A DNA stretch of 64,000 nt. Source: Colwellia sp. GTDB lineage: Bacteria; Pseudomonadota; Gammaproteobacteria; Enterobacterales; Alteromonadaceae. Where the stretch lies: NCBI GenBank assembly GCA_029938115.1, contig JAPYOP010000018.1:1-64000 (forward strand), given 5' to 3'. How positions within the stretch are numbered: the first letter of the stretch is position 1; each line of letters begins with the position of its first letter. Positions 16,524-26,977 of this stretch are shown here, piece after piece. A program made the position numbers and the translations under genes. Below the pieces are notes generated by a model. The model was not told the DNA's origin and did not search any database. It saw only the letters and a list, made by a program, of their open reading frames with translations.

Positions 16524-19500
16524 TTAGATGTCGGCTAAAAAAGATTCAAATTCCTCAAGTAATTCTTGGTAGTTCTTATTTAGCCGTATGTGTAATTCTC
16601 TTACTTTATCTTCATCATTATTTTGTGCTGCTATCTCTAATTTACTTGCCGTTTGATGCAATTTAATGCCACTTAAATTGCCTGAAACGCCTTTTATTGC
16701 ATGTGCATGCTCACGTATTTTCTGATATTGATTAGAGTCTCTTTGTGAACACTGGTCTACTGAGGTGGACAAATCTAAAATGACTGTTGGTGTATCTTCA
16801 ATGAATATACCAATTAAACTTTCTAATAGCTTTTGGTTATTACTCACCCTCTTTAAGCAGGCTACTCTATCCCATATTGGAGCATGTTTTATTTCATCTT
16901 CACTATCTATGCTTTTATTTGCATTAATATTTAATGAACTAGCTGCCGTGCTTTTGCTGTGTTCCTCATTTGTGATATCAATAATATTTATATCACTGTT
17001 TATTGCTTGATGTTTAGTGTCTGATTTTATTTCTTTATAATGTTTAGTCATTCGCTGCTTATCGACATCAGTACTATTATGCTCTTTTGAATTTAGCCAT
17101 CGTTTTAATTTTTCTTTTAGTAGTTCTGGGTCTATTGGTTTAGCTAGGTAATCACTCATGCCTGCATCAAGACATTTTTGTTTGTCTCCTTCCATGGCAT
17201 TTGCAGTCATAGCAATAATAGGGATTTTGCTAAGTTCTTTATATAATTTATTGTTTCGAATTTCTCTAGTGGTTTGATAGCCATCCATTTCTGGCATTTG
17301 GCAATCCATAAGAATTAATGTGAATGGCTTACTGTCAGTATCATTAATAGAATATTTTAATGCCTCTAATGCTTTAACTCCATTCATAGCAAGGTCAGCT
17401 GTTAAATTGAATTTACCTAAAACACCCAAAGCAACTTGTTGATTAATTCTGTTATCTTCTACAAGTAAAATTCTAGTACTTAGTGGCCATTTATTATTCT
17501 TGTCAGGTTGAGTGAAACTTTGCAGATAGTCATGAGTGACTATCTGACTTGTTTGTTTTTGTTCTTCTTTATCCAATACAACTGCTAAGGCATTAAATAA
17601 ATCTGAGGTAGTTGCCGGTTTTGAAAAATAAGCATTAAAACCAATGTCAGAAAAAAAACGCGCTTCATTGCCTTGCGATATTGAGGTCATCATGACTAGC
17701 TTTATGTCATTAAAAGCTGAATTGTTGCGAATTATCTTTCCTAGCTCAGCGCCATCCATTTCGGGCATTTGCATATCTAAAAAGGCAATATCAAATAAGG
17801 GTAATTCGGTCTGTTCAATATGTTGATTACATAAAATAAGTGCTTGCTCTGCACTAGTAGCTTCGATGACTGTTGCTCCCCAATGTTCTAATTGCCCCCG
17901 TAATACTTCAAGGTTAGTTTTGTTATCATCAACAATCAGAATGTTGAGCTCTTTAATATCTACTTTCGGCATGACCCGCTGAGATTTCTCACTTGGCTCT
18001 ATTACAATACTAAACTCAAAAGTACTTCCTGTTCCTTCACGACTGTTGACTTTTATATCCCCATCCATCAATTGACATAGTTTTTTTGAAATGGCTAAGC
18101 CTAGACCAGTACCGCCATATTTACGTGTTGTAGAGGCATCAACTTGTGAGAAGCTATCAAAGAGATAATCTAGTTTGTTAGCAGGAATGCCTATGCCACT
18201 GTCTTGAACCGAACAAAGTAATAACAGCTTACTTTGACCCGCAGGTACGGCGCTTACGCGAATAGTGATTTCGCCCTGTTGAGTAAATTTTATCGCATTA
18301 CCTACAATATTTGTGAGAATTTGGCGTATGCGACCTTGATCTCCTTTCACCATAGACTGTTCAATTTGTGTTAAGTCTAGAATTATTTCTAACCCTTTAT
18401 CTTGTGCTTTTAGGGCTATGGTTTCAGCGAATTCACCAAGCATACCTCGCAAATTAAAGTCGTAGTATTCTAGTTCCATTTTCCCAGCTTCCACTTTGGA
18501 GAAATCTAAAATATCATTTATTAATGTTAATAACGATTCAGCACTAGATTTTGCCAAATTTGCTTTATGCTGTTGATCGTCACTCAAGTCAGTACTCAAT
18601 AGCAAACCTAACATGCCGAGTACACCATTCATTGGTGTGCGAATTTCATGACTCATGCTAGCTAAAAATTCACTTTTCAATTGACTGTTTTGTTCTGCAA
18701 CCTCTGCTGCTTGCTCTAATATGGCTCTGGCTTGATCTTGTACTATAGCCGTTGTAAATAGCGTTCCTATTTCAGTTAATAGTGCCCTTGTCTCATAACT
18801 AGCTTCGGGATTTATAGGGGTATAAAGAAATAAAACACCGACGGTGACGAGTTTGTTTTCCATATTATGCGTTAATGGCACAATATAGTGACCATGAGCC
18901 TCCATGTCTGGCCAATTATTTTCATGTCGGTGATCTTCAAAGCAATTGTCGCTAATAATAATTTCACCTGATTGCGCGGCTTTTCCACATAAACAACAAC
19001 CTAACGCAACCGTTTTTTCGTCACGGATGAAATTAGTAGTGAAATTACCGCGCAGGGTGCACATACTTAATTCGTTTTTTCCTTCTGGCAGTAAAAAAAC
19101 ACCACCCTTACTTAATAAATTTAGATTAGATAAGTCAAAGCATTCATCAATTGCATCACTAAGTTTATCTTTAATTGCTATGTTTTGGCTTAAAGCATTA
19201 GTAATGGCTAATTTAGTTTTTGCTGCCTTGTAGCTATATTCTTGTTTTATTTCTTGTTCTTTTCGTAGGGTGATATCAAGCACTGTACCAATCATGCGTG
19301 TGGCTTGTTTTTGCGTATTATGTTCAACAACACTTCCTTTATCATTAAGCCAAATCCAAAGGCCTCCTTTATGTTTTATTCTAAATTCAATGTCATAGAC
19401 TTCTTTTTGATCTTCAACGTGTTGCTCTAACCTTTGTTTCACGTATGATGCATCATCAGGGTGCAGTAAGGAGCTGAAAATCTCGATAGTAAATGGCATT

Positions 19501-20876
19501 AATTCTGTTTTATTATAACCCGTTATTTCATACCATTTTTGGCTGCATTCAACGAGGCCAGAGGTTAAATCCCAATCCCAAAATCCAACGCTGGTATTAT
19601 TAATGACTAAGGATAATTTATTAGCATTTTGTTGAGCATCACAATGACTTTTCTCAAGTTCAACTTGCTGCTGGTTACGTTTTTCTAACATGTAATTGAA
19701 GGCTGCGGTAAGCTGTCCTATTTCGTTAGTAGCGCTTTGTGTTACTTGTAATTCAGTTTCTCCTGACGCAACACGTAGGCTAGCGTCAGCTAATTTTATC
19801 AAGGGTTTAGTTATGCTTTTACTTAAAAAAACTATCACTATAATTACAATTATTATCGATAAGGTCACTAGCCAGAAAGTTGTTAATGCTAACCAATTAG
19901 CATCGGCCAACACTTCATTTAGAGGGACTTCTGTAATAAGTATCCAACTAATGCCAACAATGTTAATTGTTTGAAATATTCCAATAACCACTTCTTCATT
20001 TATATTTTTATATTCATTGTATTCTTCAATAGTATTAGTGCTGCTGCTATTTTTTTTCTTCCATACGGCATGAGCAGGCAGCAAAATGTTTTCATTTAAT
20101 ACTGTTTTCCAATCATTATTTAAAGGCGTTTGTAATGAGCCATTTTCGTCAATAATGTAGTTGGTAAAGTTTTTGGTACGGTTGTTTTTTTCAATCATTA
20201 AGCGGTAAATAGCATCAAGTTTTATTTGCATTGCTATCACGCCTATTAAATCACCAAATTCATTGATTAATGGTGCGCAAATAAAGGCCGATAATAAATT
20301 ATTTGAAGGGGCATATCGCTCAACATGGGATAGTGCAATTTTCCCTGTGCTCAAGCTTGTTAATACTGCGGTAGCAAATGAGGTCTGTCGATATTTTCCA
20401 GATTGTAAGTTTTCTCCTAAATCATTTTCTTGAGTTAAATTAAATAAAATATTAGCAGAGTTATCTATAAGAAAAATATCATGAATGTAATCGTAGTTGC
20501 GTTTTATACTCATAAGAGACTCACTGATGGAGTCAACTTGCTTAACCCATTGATAACTTTTTACAAAAGCATTCAATGGCTTTTTGGATTGCTGAAAACT
20601 TTGAGTCAATTGTTCTAACCTTTGCGCCGTAGACAGGTTTTCTGCTTGGATAGAAATATCCATTATTCGGTATTTAAACCAGTTATCGATAAAAGCTTTG
20701 GTTTCATAGGCAGAAGTGCTTAGTTCATTTGTTGCCTTGTTAATTAAGCTTTCTCTACTTTGTAGATAACTCAGTGCTGAAATAATGATTAATGGCAATA
20801 AGGTCAGTAATATAAACCACTTCATTAACTGGTATTGGAGCGATGATTTTTTGATGTTTTGGTTCGGCTTTATCAT
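16524..20876 (-). CDS. Hybrid sensor histidine kinase (dCache-HAMP-PAS-GAF-HK-REC-REC-HPt)
   Basis: A 1450-residue membrane kinase. Segments in order: first membrane span (20-37), periplasmic Cache-type sensor (about 40-325), second span (332-352), HAMP (352-405), PAS with PAC end (about 420-540), GAF (about 560-715), and HisKA with His743 ([11 protein letters not shown]). Then come the HATPase (N860, DSGIGI at 892, [10 protein letters not shown] at 921), receiver 1 (Asp1034), receiver 2 (Asp1191) and a C-terminal HPt with HAHAIKG (about 1400). The GAF contains a Cys-rich patch, [13 protein letters not shown]. All phosphorelay residues look intact, but no DNA-binding response regulator is adjacent. 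The gene begins 38 bp after the periplasmic binding-protein gene, so that protein is the likely input. Confidence 0.95.
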   Translation of the reverse strand: MIKPNQNIKKSSLQYQLMKWFILLTLLPLIIISALSYLQSRESLINKATNELSTSAYETKAFIDNWFKYRIMDISIQAENLSTAQRLEQLTQSFQQSKKPLNAFVKSYQWVKQVDSISESLMSIKRNYDYIHDIFLIDNSANILFNLTQENDLGENLQSGKYRQTSFATAVLTSLSTGKIALSHVERYAPSNNLLSAFICAPLINEFGDLIGVIAMQIKLDAIYRLMIEKNNRTKNFTNYIIDENGSLQTPLNNDWKTVLNENILLPAHAVWKKKNSSSTNTIEEYNEYKNINEEVVIGIFQTINIVGISWILITEVPLNEVLADANWLALTTFWLVTLSIIIVIIVIVFLSKSITKPLIKLADASLRVASGETELQVTQSATNEIGQLTAAFNYMLEKRNQQQVELEKSHCDAQQNANKLSLVINNTSVGFWDWDLTSGLVECSQKWYEITGYNKTELMPFTIEIFSSLLHPDDASYVKQRLEQHVEDQKEVYDIEFRIKHKGGLWIWLNDKGSVVEHNTQKQATRMIGTVLDITLRKEQEIKQEYSYKAAKTKLAITNALSQNIAIKDKLSDAIDECFDLSNLNLLSKGGVFLLPEGKNELSMCTLRGNFTTNFIRDEKTVALGCCLCGKAAQSGEIIISDNCFEDHRHENNWPDMEAHGHYIVPLTHNMENKLVTVGVLFLYTPINPEASYETRALLTEIGTLFTTAIVQDQARAILEQAAEVAEQNSQLKSEFLASMSHEIRTPMNGVLGMLGLLLSTDLSDDQQHKANLAKSSAESLLTLINDILDFSKVEAGKMELEYYDFNLRGMLGEFAETIALKAQDKGLEIILDLTQIEQSMVKGDQGRIRQILTNIVGNAIKFTQQGEITIRVSAVPAGQSKLLLLCSVQDSGIGIPANKLDYLFDSFSQVDASTTRKYGGTGLGLAISKKLCQLMDGDIKVNSREGTGSTFEFSIVIEPSEKSQRVMPKVDIKELNILIVDDNKTNLEVLRGQLEHWGATVIEATSAEQALILCNQHIEQTELPLFDIAFLDMQMPEMDGAELGKIIRNNSAFNDIKLVMMTSISQGNEARFFSDIGFNAYFSKPATTSDLFNALAVVLDKEEQKQTSQIVTHDYLQSFTQPDKNNKWPLSTRILLVEDNRINQQVALGVLGKFNLTADLAMNGVKALEALKYSINDTDSKPFTLILMDCQMPEMDGYQTTREIRNNKLYKELSKIPIIAMTANAMEGDKQKCLDAGMSDYLAKPIDPELLKEKLKRWLNSKEHNSTDVDKQRMTKHYKEIKSDTKHQAINSDINIIDITNEEHSKSTAASSLNINANKSIDSEDEIKHAPIWDRVACLKRVSNNQKLLESLIGIFIEDTPTVILDLSTSVDQCSQRDSNQYQKIREHAHAIKGVSGNLSGIKLHQTASKLEIAAQNNDEDKVRELHIRLNKNYQELLEEFESFLADI

Positions 20877-20914
20877 ACTGTTTATTTTTTGTTGAGTTTT
20901 AATGGAATAGAGGT

Positions 20915-22078
20915 TTATTGCTCAGTTAAATTTTGTTTGAAGTTAGTGTTGGCAAAGTCATCAATATCGACTCCTTTTTTTATTATTTTTCCTTCAACAG
21001 CTAAGTCCATGATCTGTTTTAAACCGGCTTTATCAATGTTTAAGTGCTGATAGTTAATGACTTTTAACTTTGGGTTTAAACTAGCAATAATGGCTTGTCT
21101 AGTATGTAAAGGGATATGTTTCCTAACAATGGCAACTATTTCTTCTAATGAATTACCACCTTGGTTACGGGCTCTCTCTATATCTTGTCCTGCTTTATGA
21201 AGGTAATACATAACTTCATTAGTAGCCGAATATTTATCTGCAATAGCATTATCTGTTGCTAGTGCTATGCACTCCACATGACCATGTTGCCATGGCAAAA
21301 CATCTTTTGAATACCAAGCCACATGTCCAAATCCACCTGTTTCAACTACATCAGCCCATGGAAGAGATTGTTCAAAAGCAGCAGCTTTAGCTCTATTACT
21401 TTTTCCTTTAATAAAAGCAGGGGCTTTGGGAGGCGGTACTGAAATAGCATATACTTCTGCTTCGGTATTAGGTTGTAAACTTAGCCGTAAGCCGTGTTTT
21501 TTTAAATAGCTATATAACACCACCGTATGGGTCGATAGTTGATGAGGCATACCTATTTCTATTGACCTATTGTTTTGTTGATAAATACTTTTAAGGGCTA
21601 GGGCTACTTTTTCATCGGGTTGTCGGTCTTTACGTAATACGGGTAATTGTACCATTTCGTTAATAATGTCATTAATTGCCAAGGCATTACCGTCTCTATG
21701 CATTAATCCTATCCAGCGGAAATGGGGTTTTTCATTAAACATATCCATGGCTAATGGGCTCATAACAAAGGCCATATCAACTTCGCCTGATTGAAAGTAA
21801 GCTCGCAAAAAATCCCAGTTTTTCATTTGTTCTATTTGAAAGTCAGCGTGGATCATTTGTTCACGGTAGCGTTCGAATGCTACTAGTGCCGTGTAATGGT
21901 CAGCTAAGGGAATATATAGCGCTTTTATTACTTGCTTTGTATTTTTATCTCTTTCAGTAGCTGACGCCGTGTTTATTACAATGAAGCAAATAAACAAAAG
22001 CACGAGTAATGACAGGCAAAGTTTTATGCCTGTTCGAGTTAATACCATGTTTTGACTATAGGCTGGCTTGAGTTTCAT
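20915..22078 (-). CDS. Periplasmic NrtA/NMT1-like solute-binding protein
   Basis: A 387-residue protein with a signal anchor or signal peptide (about 18-40, KLCLSLLVLLFICFIV) followed by a type 2 periplasmic-binding fold (KALYIPLADHYTALVAFERY, GEVDMAFVMSPLAMDMF, GFGHVAWYSKDVLPWQ). It resembles nitrate/sulfonate/taurine or thiamine-precursor binding proteins. A good ribosome site (AGGA) precedes the ATG. No ABC permease or ATPase gene is nearby. The next gene, 38 bp downstream, is a Cache-domain hybrid kinase. It most likely presents a ligand to that kinase rather than to a transporter. Ligand unknown. Confidence 0.88.
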   Translation of the reverse strand: MKLKPAYSQNMVLTRTGIKLCLSLLVLLFICFIVINTASATERDKNTKQVIKALYIPLADHYTALVAFERYREQMIHADFQIEQMKNWDFLRAYFQSGEVDMAFVMSPLAMDMFNEKPHFRWIGLMHRDGNALAINDIINEMVQLPVLRKDRQPDEKVALALKSIYQQNNRSIEIGMPHQLSTHTVVLYSYLKKHGLRLSLQPNTEAEVYAISVPPPKAPAFIKGKSNRAKAAAFEQSLPWADVVETGGFGHVAWYSKDVLPWQHGHVECIALATDNAIADKYSATNEVMYYLHKAGQDIERARNQGGNSLEEIVAIVRKHIPLHTRQAIIASLNPKLKVINYQHLNIDKAGLKQIMDLAVEGKIIKKGVDIDDFANTNFKQNLTEQ

Positions 22079-22152
22079 GGAAGTCCTTTGTTTAGAAAAG
22101 AATACTCAAGTTTTAGTGTAGTAGATATTTTAGCTTTGTAAAAAAGAACAAA

Positions 22153-22189
22153 AAAATAGCCATTTACTTGGAAAGTAAATGGCTATTTT
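22153..22189 (-). terminator. Terminator of srmB
   Basis: A perfect 17-bp stem (AAAATAGCCATTTACTT and its complement) with a 3-nt loop is followed on the minus strand by a T run. It lies 17 bp past the srmB stop and also separates srmB from the binding-protein gene. Confidence 0.93.
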
Positions 22190-22205
22190 GAAAAGTATTT
22201 AAAGT

Positions 22206-23462
22206 TTAAGATTTGGCTTTTTTAGCTTTCTTTATTTTTTTCTTCGTTTGTTTTTTAGTTTTTGCTTTTTTCTGAGCGGTAGATAATTTTACCTTCGCTT
22301 TTTTATTAGCTACGCGAGATTCTTTATTTTTTGGTCGAAGCTCTTCAACTACGCGACGTTGTAAACGTTCGTTTTGATAACGTTCGATTTTAGCCACCAC
22401 GCTCATGTCGTGAGCTTCAACTAAAGATATTGCCGTTCCTTTAGCGCCAGCTCTACCTGTACGACCAATGCGGTGAATATAGATATCTACTTTTCGTGGC
22501 ATATCAAAATTAATAACATGAGTAATGTCTACAATGTCTAAACCACGAGCGGCAACATCCGTAGCAACAAGCACTTTAATCTCGCCACTTTTAAAGCGTT
22601 CAATAGCCATATTACGCTTGTCTTGTGGCATTTTTCCTTCTAGCCAAACACAAGGTAATTCATCGCTGTATAATTTACCTGATAAGTACTGCACTGTTTC
22701 GCGCTTATTAGCGAAAACGACGGTGCGATCTACACCTTCTTGCTTTAAAGTATTTACCAATAAGTTCAATTTATGATCGCTGTTATCAGCAAGGTGTAAC
22801 CACTGATGAATTTTAGCCTTCTCTTTACGAGAAGGGTTAGATTCTAAAAAGTCAGGTTCATTAAGTACTTCTTTGGCAAAACGAAGTACACCTGCACCTT
22901 CTAACGTTGCAGAAAATAGCATGGTTTGTTTGCGCCAACGAGCCTCACCAACAATACGATTAATGGTTTCGCTAAAGCCCATGTCTAACATGCGATCGGC
23001 TTCATCTAGTACTAAAATCTCAATTTCGCGGGCATCAAACTGTTCGTTTTCTATGTATTCTAATAAACGTCCAGGCGTGGCAACTAAAATATCAGTAGTA
23101 CTTGTTAGAATGTCAGTATGGCTACCATAATTTACACCACCGGTAATTACACCGGTTTTTATTTTGGTTAACTTTGTCAGATTTTCGCTATCTGAACCTA
23201 TTTGAATAGCTAACTCACGCGTAGGCGTTAAAATCAGCACCCTAGGAAAGCCAGGTTGTGTACGTGGGTAATCAAGCAAGTGCTGGGCAATAGGTAATAA
23301 AAAGGCTGCGGTTTTACCTGTACCTGTTGGTGCTGAGGCAAGAATATCTTTGCCTACCATAGCTTTTGGTATAACCAACTCTTGTATCGAGGTTGGTTTT
23401 TTGTAGCCTAGTTCTTTAACACTGGCTAATAATTCTGAGTCGAGATCAAATTGCTCAAACAT
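22206..23462 (-). CDS. srmB: ATP-dependent RNA helicase SrmB
   Basis: A DEAD-box helicase that helps assemble the large ribosomal subunit. Motifs: SIQELVIP (Q), SAPTGTGKTAAF (Walker A), LTPTRELAIQI, ATPGRLLEYI, LDEADRMLDMGF, FSATLEG, ATDVAARGLDI and HRIGRTGRAG. The segment ARWRKQTMLFSATLEG and the ending AISLVEAHD are characteristic of SrmB. The Lys-rich tail binds RNA. ATG 23462 is chosen because the -10 element TATAAT overlaps the only upstream candidate start (a TTG at 23507). Confidence 0.93.
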   Translation of the reverse strand: MFEQFDLDSELLASVKELGYKKPTSIQELVIPKAMVGKDILASAPTGTGKTAAFLLPIAQHLLDYPRTQPGFPRVLILTPTRELAIQIGSDSENLTKLTKIKTGVITGGVNYGSHTDILTSTTDILVATPGRLLEYIENEQFDAREIEILVLDEADRMLDMGFSETINRIVGEARWRKQTMLFSATLEGAGVLRFAKEVLNEPDFLESNPSRKEKAKIHQWLHLADNSDHKLNLLVNTLKQEGVDRTVVFANKRETVQYLSGKLYSDELPCVWLEGKMPQDKRNMAIERFKSGEIKVLVATDVAARGLDIVDITHVINFDMPRKVDIYIHRIGRTGRAGAKGTAISLVEAHDMSVVAKIERYQNERLQRRVVEELRPKNKESRVANKKAKVKLSTAQKKAKTKKQTKKKIKKAKKAKS

Positions 23463-23506
23463 AAGGGATTTTTCACTAAATTTGGAGTTTTCTGTAGATG
23501 TTGGCA

Positions 23507-23535
23507 ATTATAGTAGTTTTCGAGTTGGCTGTAAC
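23507..23535 (-). promoter_or_regulatory. Sigma-70-like promoter of srmB
   Basis: On the minus strand GTTACA (23530-23535) and a consensus TATAAT (23507-23512) are spaced 17 bp. A transcript starting near 23500 would have a leader of about 38 nt, which supports the ATG at 23462. Confidence 0.65.
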
Positions 23536-23574
23536 TAATTTATCTCAAGACTCGAAAACTATATACTCATCGCG

Positions 23575-24090
23575 TTACTTTTCACTATATTGGGTTAAGA
23601 TTTGTTCGCACCATAGATCTATTCTATCTTCACTAAGATCATATTGATTATCTTCATCAATTGATAAGCCAACAAAATGTGATTTATCTGTCGTAAGTGC
23701 TTTTGATGCTGCAAACTCATAACCATTGTTAGGCCAGTAACCAATAACGGTTGCACCTTGTGCTATAACTTGTTGGTGCAACATCCCCAAGGCATCTTGA
23801 AACCAATCGGTATAACCTATTTGATCGCCCATGCCGTATAACGCTATTGTTTTACCGGTAAGGTTGAGGTCGTTGATGTCGAGCCAAATGGATTCCCAAT
23901 CTTCTTGTAATTCACCATAATCCCATGTGGAAATACCAAAAATAATAAAATCATAATCAAGGCAATCGGATAAAGGAACATCTTTTATGTTGTATATTTC
24001 AACTAGTTCAGCGCCAATAGTTTGCTGAATTTTCTCAGCTGCAATTTCTGTATAGCAAGTAGTCGAGCCATAAAACAAGCCTATTTTCAT
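23575..24090 (-). CDS. fldB: Flavodoxin FldB
   Basis: A 171-residue long-chain flavodoxin, a small FMN electron carrier in the cytosol. FMN phosphate-loop residues are in LFYGSTTCYTEIAAEKI. The ring-stacking regions are STWDYGELQEDW and YGMGDQIGYTDWFQDALGML. The NQYDLSEDRIDLWCEQIL ending and the STTCYTE loop point to FldB rather than FldA. It is divergent from dsbC, as fldB is from the xerD-dsbC-recJ operon in enterobacteria, but xerD is absent here. Confidence 0.92.
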   Translation of the reverse strand: MKIGLFYGSTTCYTEIAAEKIQQTIGAELVEIYNIKDVPLSDCLDYDFIIFGISTWDYGELQEDWESIWLDINDLNLTGKTIALYGMGDQIGYTDWFQDALGMLHQQVIAQGATVIGYWPNNGYEFAASKALTTDKSHFVGLSIDEDNQYDLSEDRIDLWCEQILTQYSEK

Positions 24091-24288
24091 GTCAGTTTAT
24101 CCGATAATAATGATTAGAAACATAATTAAGGGCGATTTTAGCAAAAGCATTTAGTACAATTCAATTTATTGTTCAAAGTATTATTAAAAGTTTTGTTGCA
24201 AAGTAACCATAACGGTTGTAATTTCATTGGCAACAAAGCGGTCTGTATTTTATTACTGTTGATTAAAGTGAATTTAGGAAAGCAAAGT

Positions 24289-25104
24289 ATGTTTAAGAAG
24301 TTTTTAATTATTGGTGGCCTAGCTGTTACTGCCACAAGTGTGTTTTTTGCCATGAATGAATCAGCAATGGCAAAAAATTCATCAGTCCCAAGTAGCATAA
24401 CCAGTCCTACTAGTATTGCTAATGAGCAAGATCCCACGCAACTAAATGAAAACTTACTTAAAGCAAAAATCAAAGCGAAACTAGGCTTAACTGTTGAGAA
24501 AATAGAAACAACACCTGTGCCAGGCATCGCTTTACTTATAACCAATCAAGGTTTGTTTTATGCTAGTTACAATGGCGATTACTTTATACAAGGTAAAGTG
24601 TATAGCTTAATTTCTAAAGTAACTGATTTAGCAGAAGTAAGTTTAGCTAAAATGCGTGTTGAAGGAATGAAAGAATTTAAAGACGATATGATTGTTTTTA
24701 AAGCCGAAGATGAAAAGTATGTTGTCACCGCTTTTACTGATATTACCTGCGGCTATTGTCGTAAAATGCATAAACAAATGACTGATTATAACGACAGAGG
24801 TATCACTTTTCGTTATTTAGCTTACCCACGTTCAGGTATAAAAGACAGAACAGGTAATTTTAGCCAAGGCTTTAAAGATTTACGCTCAGTATGGTGTAGT
24901 GATGATCCTAAAGCGGCAATGACCAGTGCTAAAAACAGTCAAAATGTTGCTTACCGTGTTTGTGACAAACCAGTTGAAGGTCAATTTAACTTTGGTCGCC
25001 AAGTGGGTGTTAATGGTACGCCTGCGCTTGTTTTATCTAATGGTATGATGGTACCTGGTTATCAACCACCGGAACAATTAGAGCAATTATTAAAAACCTT
25101 ATAA
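24289..25104 (+). CDS. dsbC: Thiol:disulfide interchange protein DsbC
   Basis: A periplasmic disulfide isomerase. The start at 24289 is supported by TTAGGAA upstream and gives a normal signal peptide (MFKKFLIIGGLAVTATSVFF ending AMA-KN); an upstream in-frame start at 24169 would bury it. The dimerisation domain (about 45-110) is followed by a thioredoxin domain with active-site CGYC in FTDITCGYCRKMHKQM. The cis-proline loop is GVNGTPALVL. The second Cys pair (VWCSDD, YRVCDK) is present. It heads the dsbC-recJ-prfB-lysS cluster. Confidence 0.94.
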   Translation: MFKKFLIIGGLAVTATSVFFAMNESAMAKNSSVPSSITSPTSIANEQDPTQLNENLLKAKIKAKLGLTVEKIETTPVPGIALLITNQGLFYASYNGDYFIQGKVYSLISKVTDLAEVSLAKMRVEGMKEFKDDMIVFKAEDEKYVVTAFTDITCGYCRKMHKQMTDYNDRGITFRYLAYPRSGIKDRTGNFSQGFKDLRSVWCSDDPKAAMTSAKNSQNVAYRVCDKPVEGQFNFGRQVGVNGTPALVLSNGMMVPGYQPPEQLEQLLKTL

Positions 25105-25143
25105 TAATTATTAATTAGAAATGTTTATTAGGGTTTTTGTAAC

Positions 25144-26892
25144 ATGACGAAAAAAATTGTCCGCCGTGAGCGGGTCGTTGATGATCATCTACCTGATCAT
25201 TTAGCGCCTATCATTAAACAGATTTACGCAAACCGAGGCATTGAAAAGACGCAACAGTTAGAGCTGAAAGTTGCTAATTTACAAGGTTTAGTTTCAGATG
25301 AAAAACAAGCTTTAAAAGGATTAGAACAAGCTTGTTCGTTACTGCACCAAGCACTTATCAATAAAACTAACATTGTTATTGTTGGTGATTTTGATGCTGA
25401 TGGCGCAACAAGTACTGCCTTAATGATGGTAGCGCTAAGCTTGATGGGCAGTACTAACCACTCATTTTTAGTGCCAAACCGTTTTGAATATGGTTATGGC
25501 CTAACCCCTGAGATAGTAGACATTGCGGCTAAACAAGGCGCGCAAATGTTAGTGACTGTAGATAATGGTATTAGCTGTGTTGCTGGCGTTAAGCGAGCCA
25601 AGGAACTTGGTTTACAAGTCATAGTTACGGACCATCATTTACCGGGTCATGAATTGCCTAATGCTGACGCCATAGTTAACCCAAACCAGTATGGTTGTCC
25701 ATTTCCAAGTAAGTCACTTGCTGGAGTCGGCGTTGCTTTTTATGTGATGTTGGCGCTTCGTAGTCATCTTAGAGAAAAAAGCTATTTTACTGAGCAGAAA
25801 ATCAATGAACCCAATATTGCTCAGCTTCTTGATTTAGTTGCTTTAGGTACAGTAGCTGATGTCGTTTCACTTGATAGCAATAACCGCATTTTAGTTGAGC
25901 AAGGTTTAAAGCGTATTCGCGCCGGACAAACTCGCCCAGGTATTCAAGCACTCATTGAAGTTGCCAATAAAAATCAACAGCGCTTGGTGGCTTCTGATTT
26001 TGGTTATGCTTTAGGGCCAAGGATAAATGCTGCGGGGCGATTAGATGATATGTCTTACGGCATAAACTGCTTACTGGCGCCAGATTTAGCTAGTGCCAGA
26101 GTCATGGCGCGCGATTTAGATGATCTAAATAAAGCGCGGCGAGAAATAGAGCAAGGCATGCAAACTGAGGCTGAGTCGGTACTTAAATCCCTAAGTTTTA
26201 ATGAAACCAACTTGCCTAATGCCATTGCTCTTTATCAACAAGACTGGCATCAAGGCGTTATTGGTATTGTTGCAGGGCGCTTAAAAGAAAAATTTCATCG
26301 ACCTTGTGTCGTTTTTGCTAAAGGCAGTGAAGACCAGAAAAATACAGAAATTAAGGGCTCCGCTCGTTCTATTCCAGGTTTACATATTCGTGATTTGTTA
26401 GAGCATATCGATAGCCAACACCCTAACTTAATTCTAAAGTTTGGTGGTCATGCTATGGCCGCGGGTTTATCTATTAATCAGCAAGACTTTGATAAATTTG
26501 AAAAAGTTTTTAATGAACTTGCGGGTAAGTGGCTTAAACCAGAAGACTTACAAAGTATCATTTTATCTGATGGTGAATTAAACATTAAGCATTTAACGCT
26601 AACGTTTGCTGAACAACTTAGAGACGCGGGGCCATGGGGGCAGAATTTCCCTGAGCCATTATTTGATGACACCTTTAAGTTAGTACAGCAACGTATTGTT
26701 GGTGAAAAACACCTTAAATTAGTTGTTGAAAAGCAAGGTGAAGTCTTTGATGGAATCGCCTTTAATGTTGATGTTAAAGCTTGGCCAAATCCCCAAGCCA
26801 AGCAAGTCCATTTAGCTTATCGATTAGATGTGAATGAGTTTCGCGGAAAACGTACCGTGCAATTATTGGTTGAGAATATCACTAGCTGTTAG
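25144..26892 (+). CDS. recJ: Single-stranded-DNA exonuclease RecJ
   Basis: A 582-residue 5'-3' ssDNA exonuclease for recombination and mismatch repair. DHH-family metal motifs are clear: VGDFDADGATST, VTVDNGIS, VTDHHLPGH and LGTVADVVSLD. The DHHA1 domain has GSARSIPGLHIRDLL and FGGHAMAAG. It starts 39 bp after dsbC and probably shares its transcript. The length is normal for the family. Confidence 0.96.
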   Translation: MTKKIVRRERVVDDHLPDHLAPIIKQIYANRGIEKTQQLELKVANLQGLVSDEKQALKGLEQACSLLHQALINKTNIVIVGDFDADGATSTALMMVALSLMGSTNHSFLVPNRFEYGYGLTPEIVDIAAKQGAQMLVTVDNGISCVAGVKRAKELGLQVIVTDHHLPGHELPNADAIVNPNQYGCPFPSKSLAGVGVAFYVMLALRSHLREKSYFTEQKINEPNIAQLLDLVALGTVADVVSLDSNNRILVEQGLKRIRAGQTRPGIQALIEVANKNQQRLVASDFGYALGPRINAAGRLDDMSYGINCLLAPDLASARVMARDLDDLNKARREIEQGMQTEAESVLKSLSFNETNLPNAIALYQQDWHQGVIGIVAGRLKEKFHRPCVVFAKGSEDQKNTEIKGSARSIPGLHIRDLLEHIDSQHPNLILKFGGHAMAAGLSINQQDFDKFEKVFNELAGKWLKPEDLQSIILSDGELNIKHLTLTFAEQLRDAGPWGQNFPEPLFDDTFKLVQQRIVGEKHLKLVVEKQGEVFDGIAFNVDVKAWPNPQAKQVHLAYRLDVNEFRGKRTVQLLVENITSC

Positions 26893-26918
26893 ACGTTTAT
26901 TTACGAACCTCTTTGCGT

Positions 26919-26924
26919 TATAAT
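26919..26924 (+). promoter_or_regulatory. Possible -10 element before prfB
   Basis: A consensus TATAAT lies between recJ and prfB, 53 bp before the prfB ATG. No good -35 hexamer is visible at 16-18 bp, so it may be weak or activator-dependent. Confidence 0.35.
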
Positions 26925-26977
26925 GCGCGACTATTTTTACTGTATTACACACCTTTAAAAACTATGTTTGAAGACTT

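Noticed and set aside
23463-23507. A longer SrmB starting at TTG 23507
   Set aside because: A strong -10 element overlaps that codon, and the shorter ATG form begins where SrmB proteins normally do.
24169-24288. A DsbC with a 40-residue N-terminal extension
   Set aside because: The extension would hide a typical signal peptide, and the ATG at 24289 has a good ribosome site.
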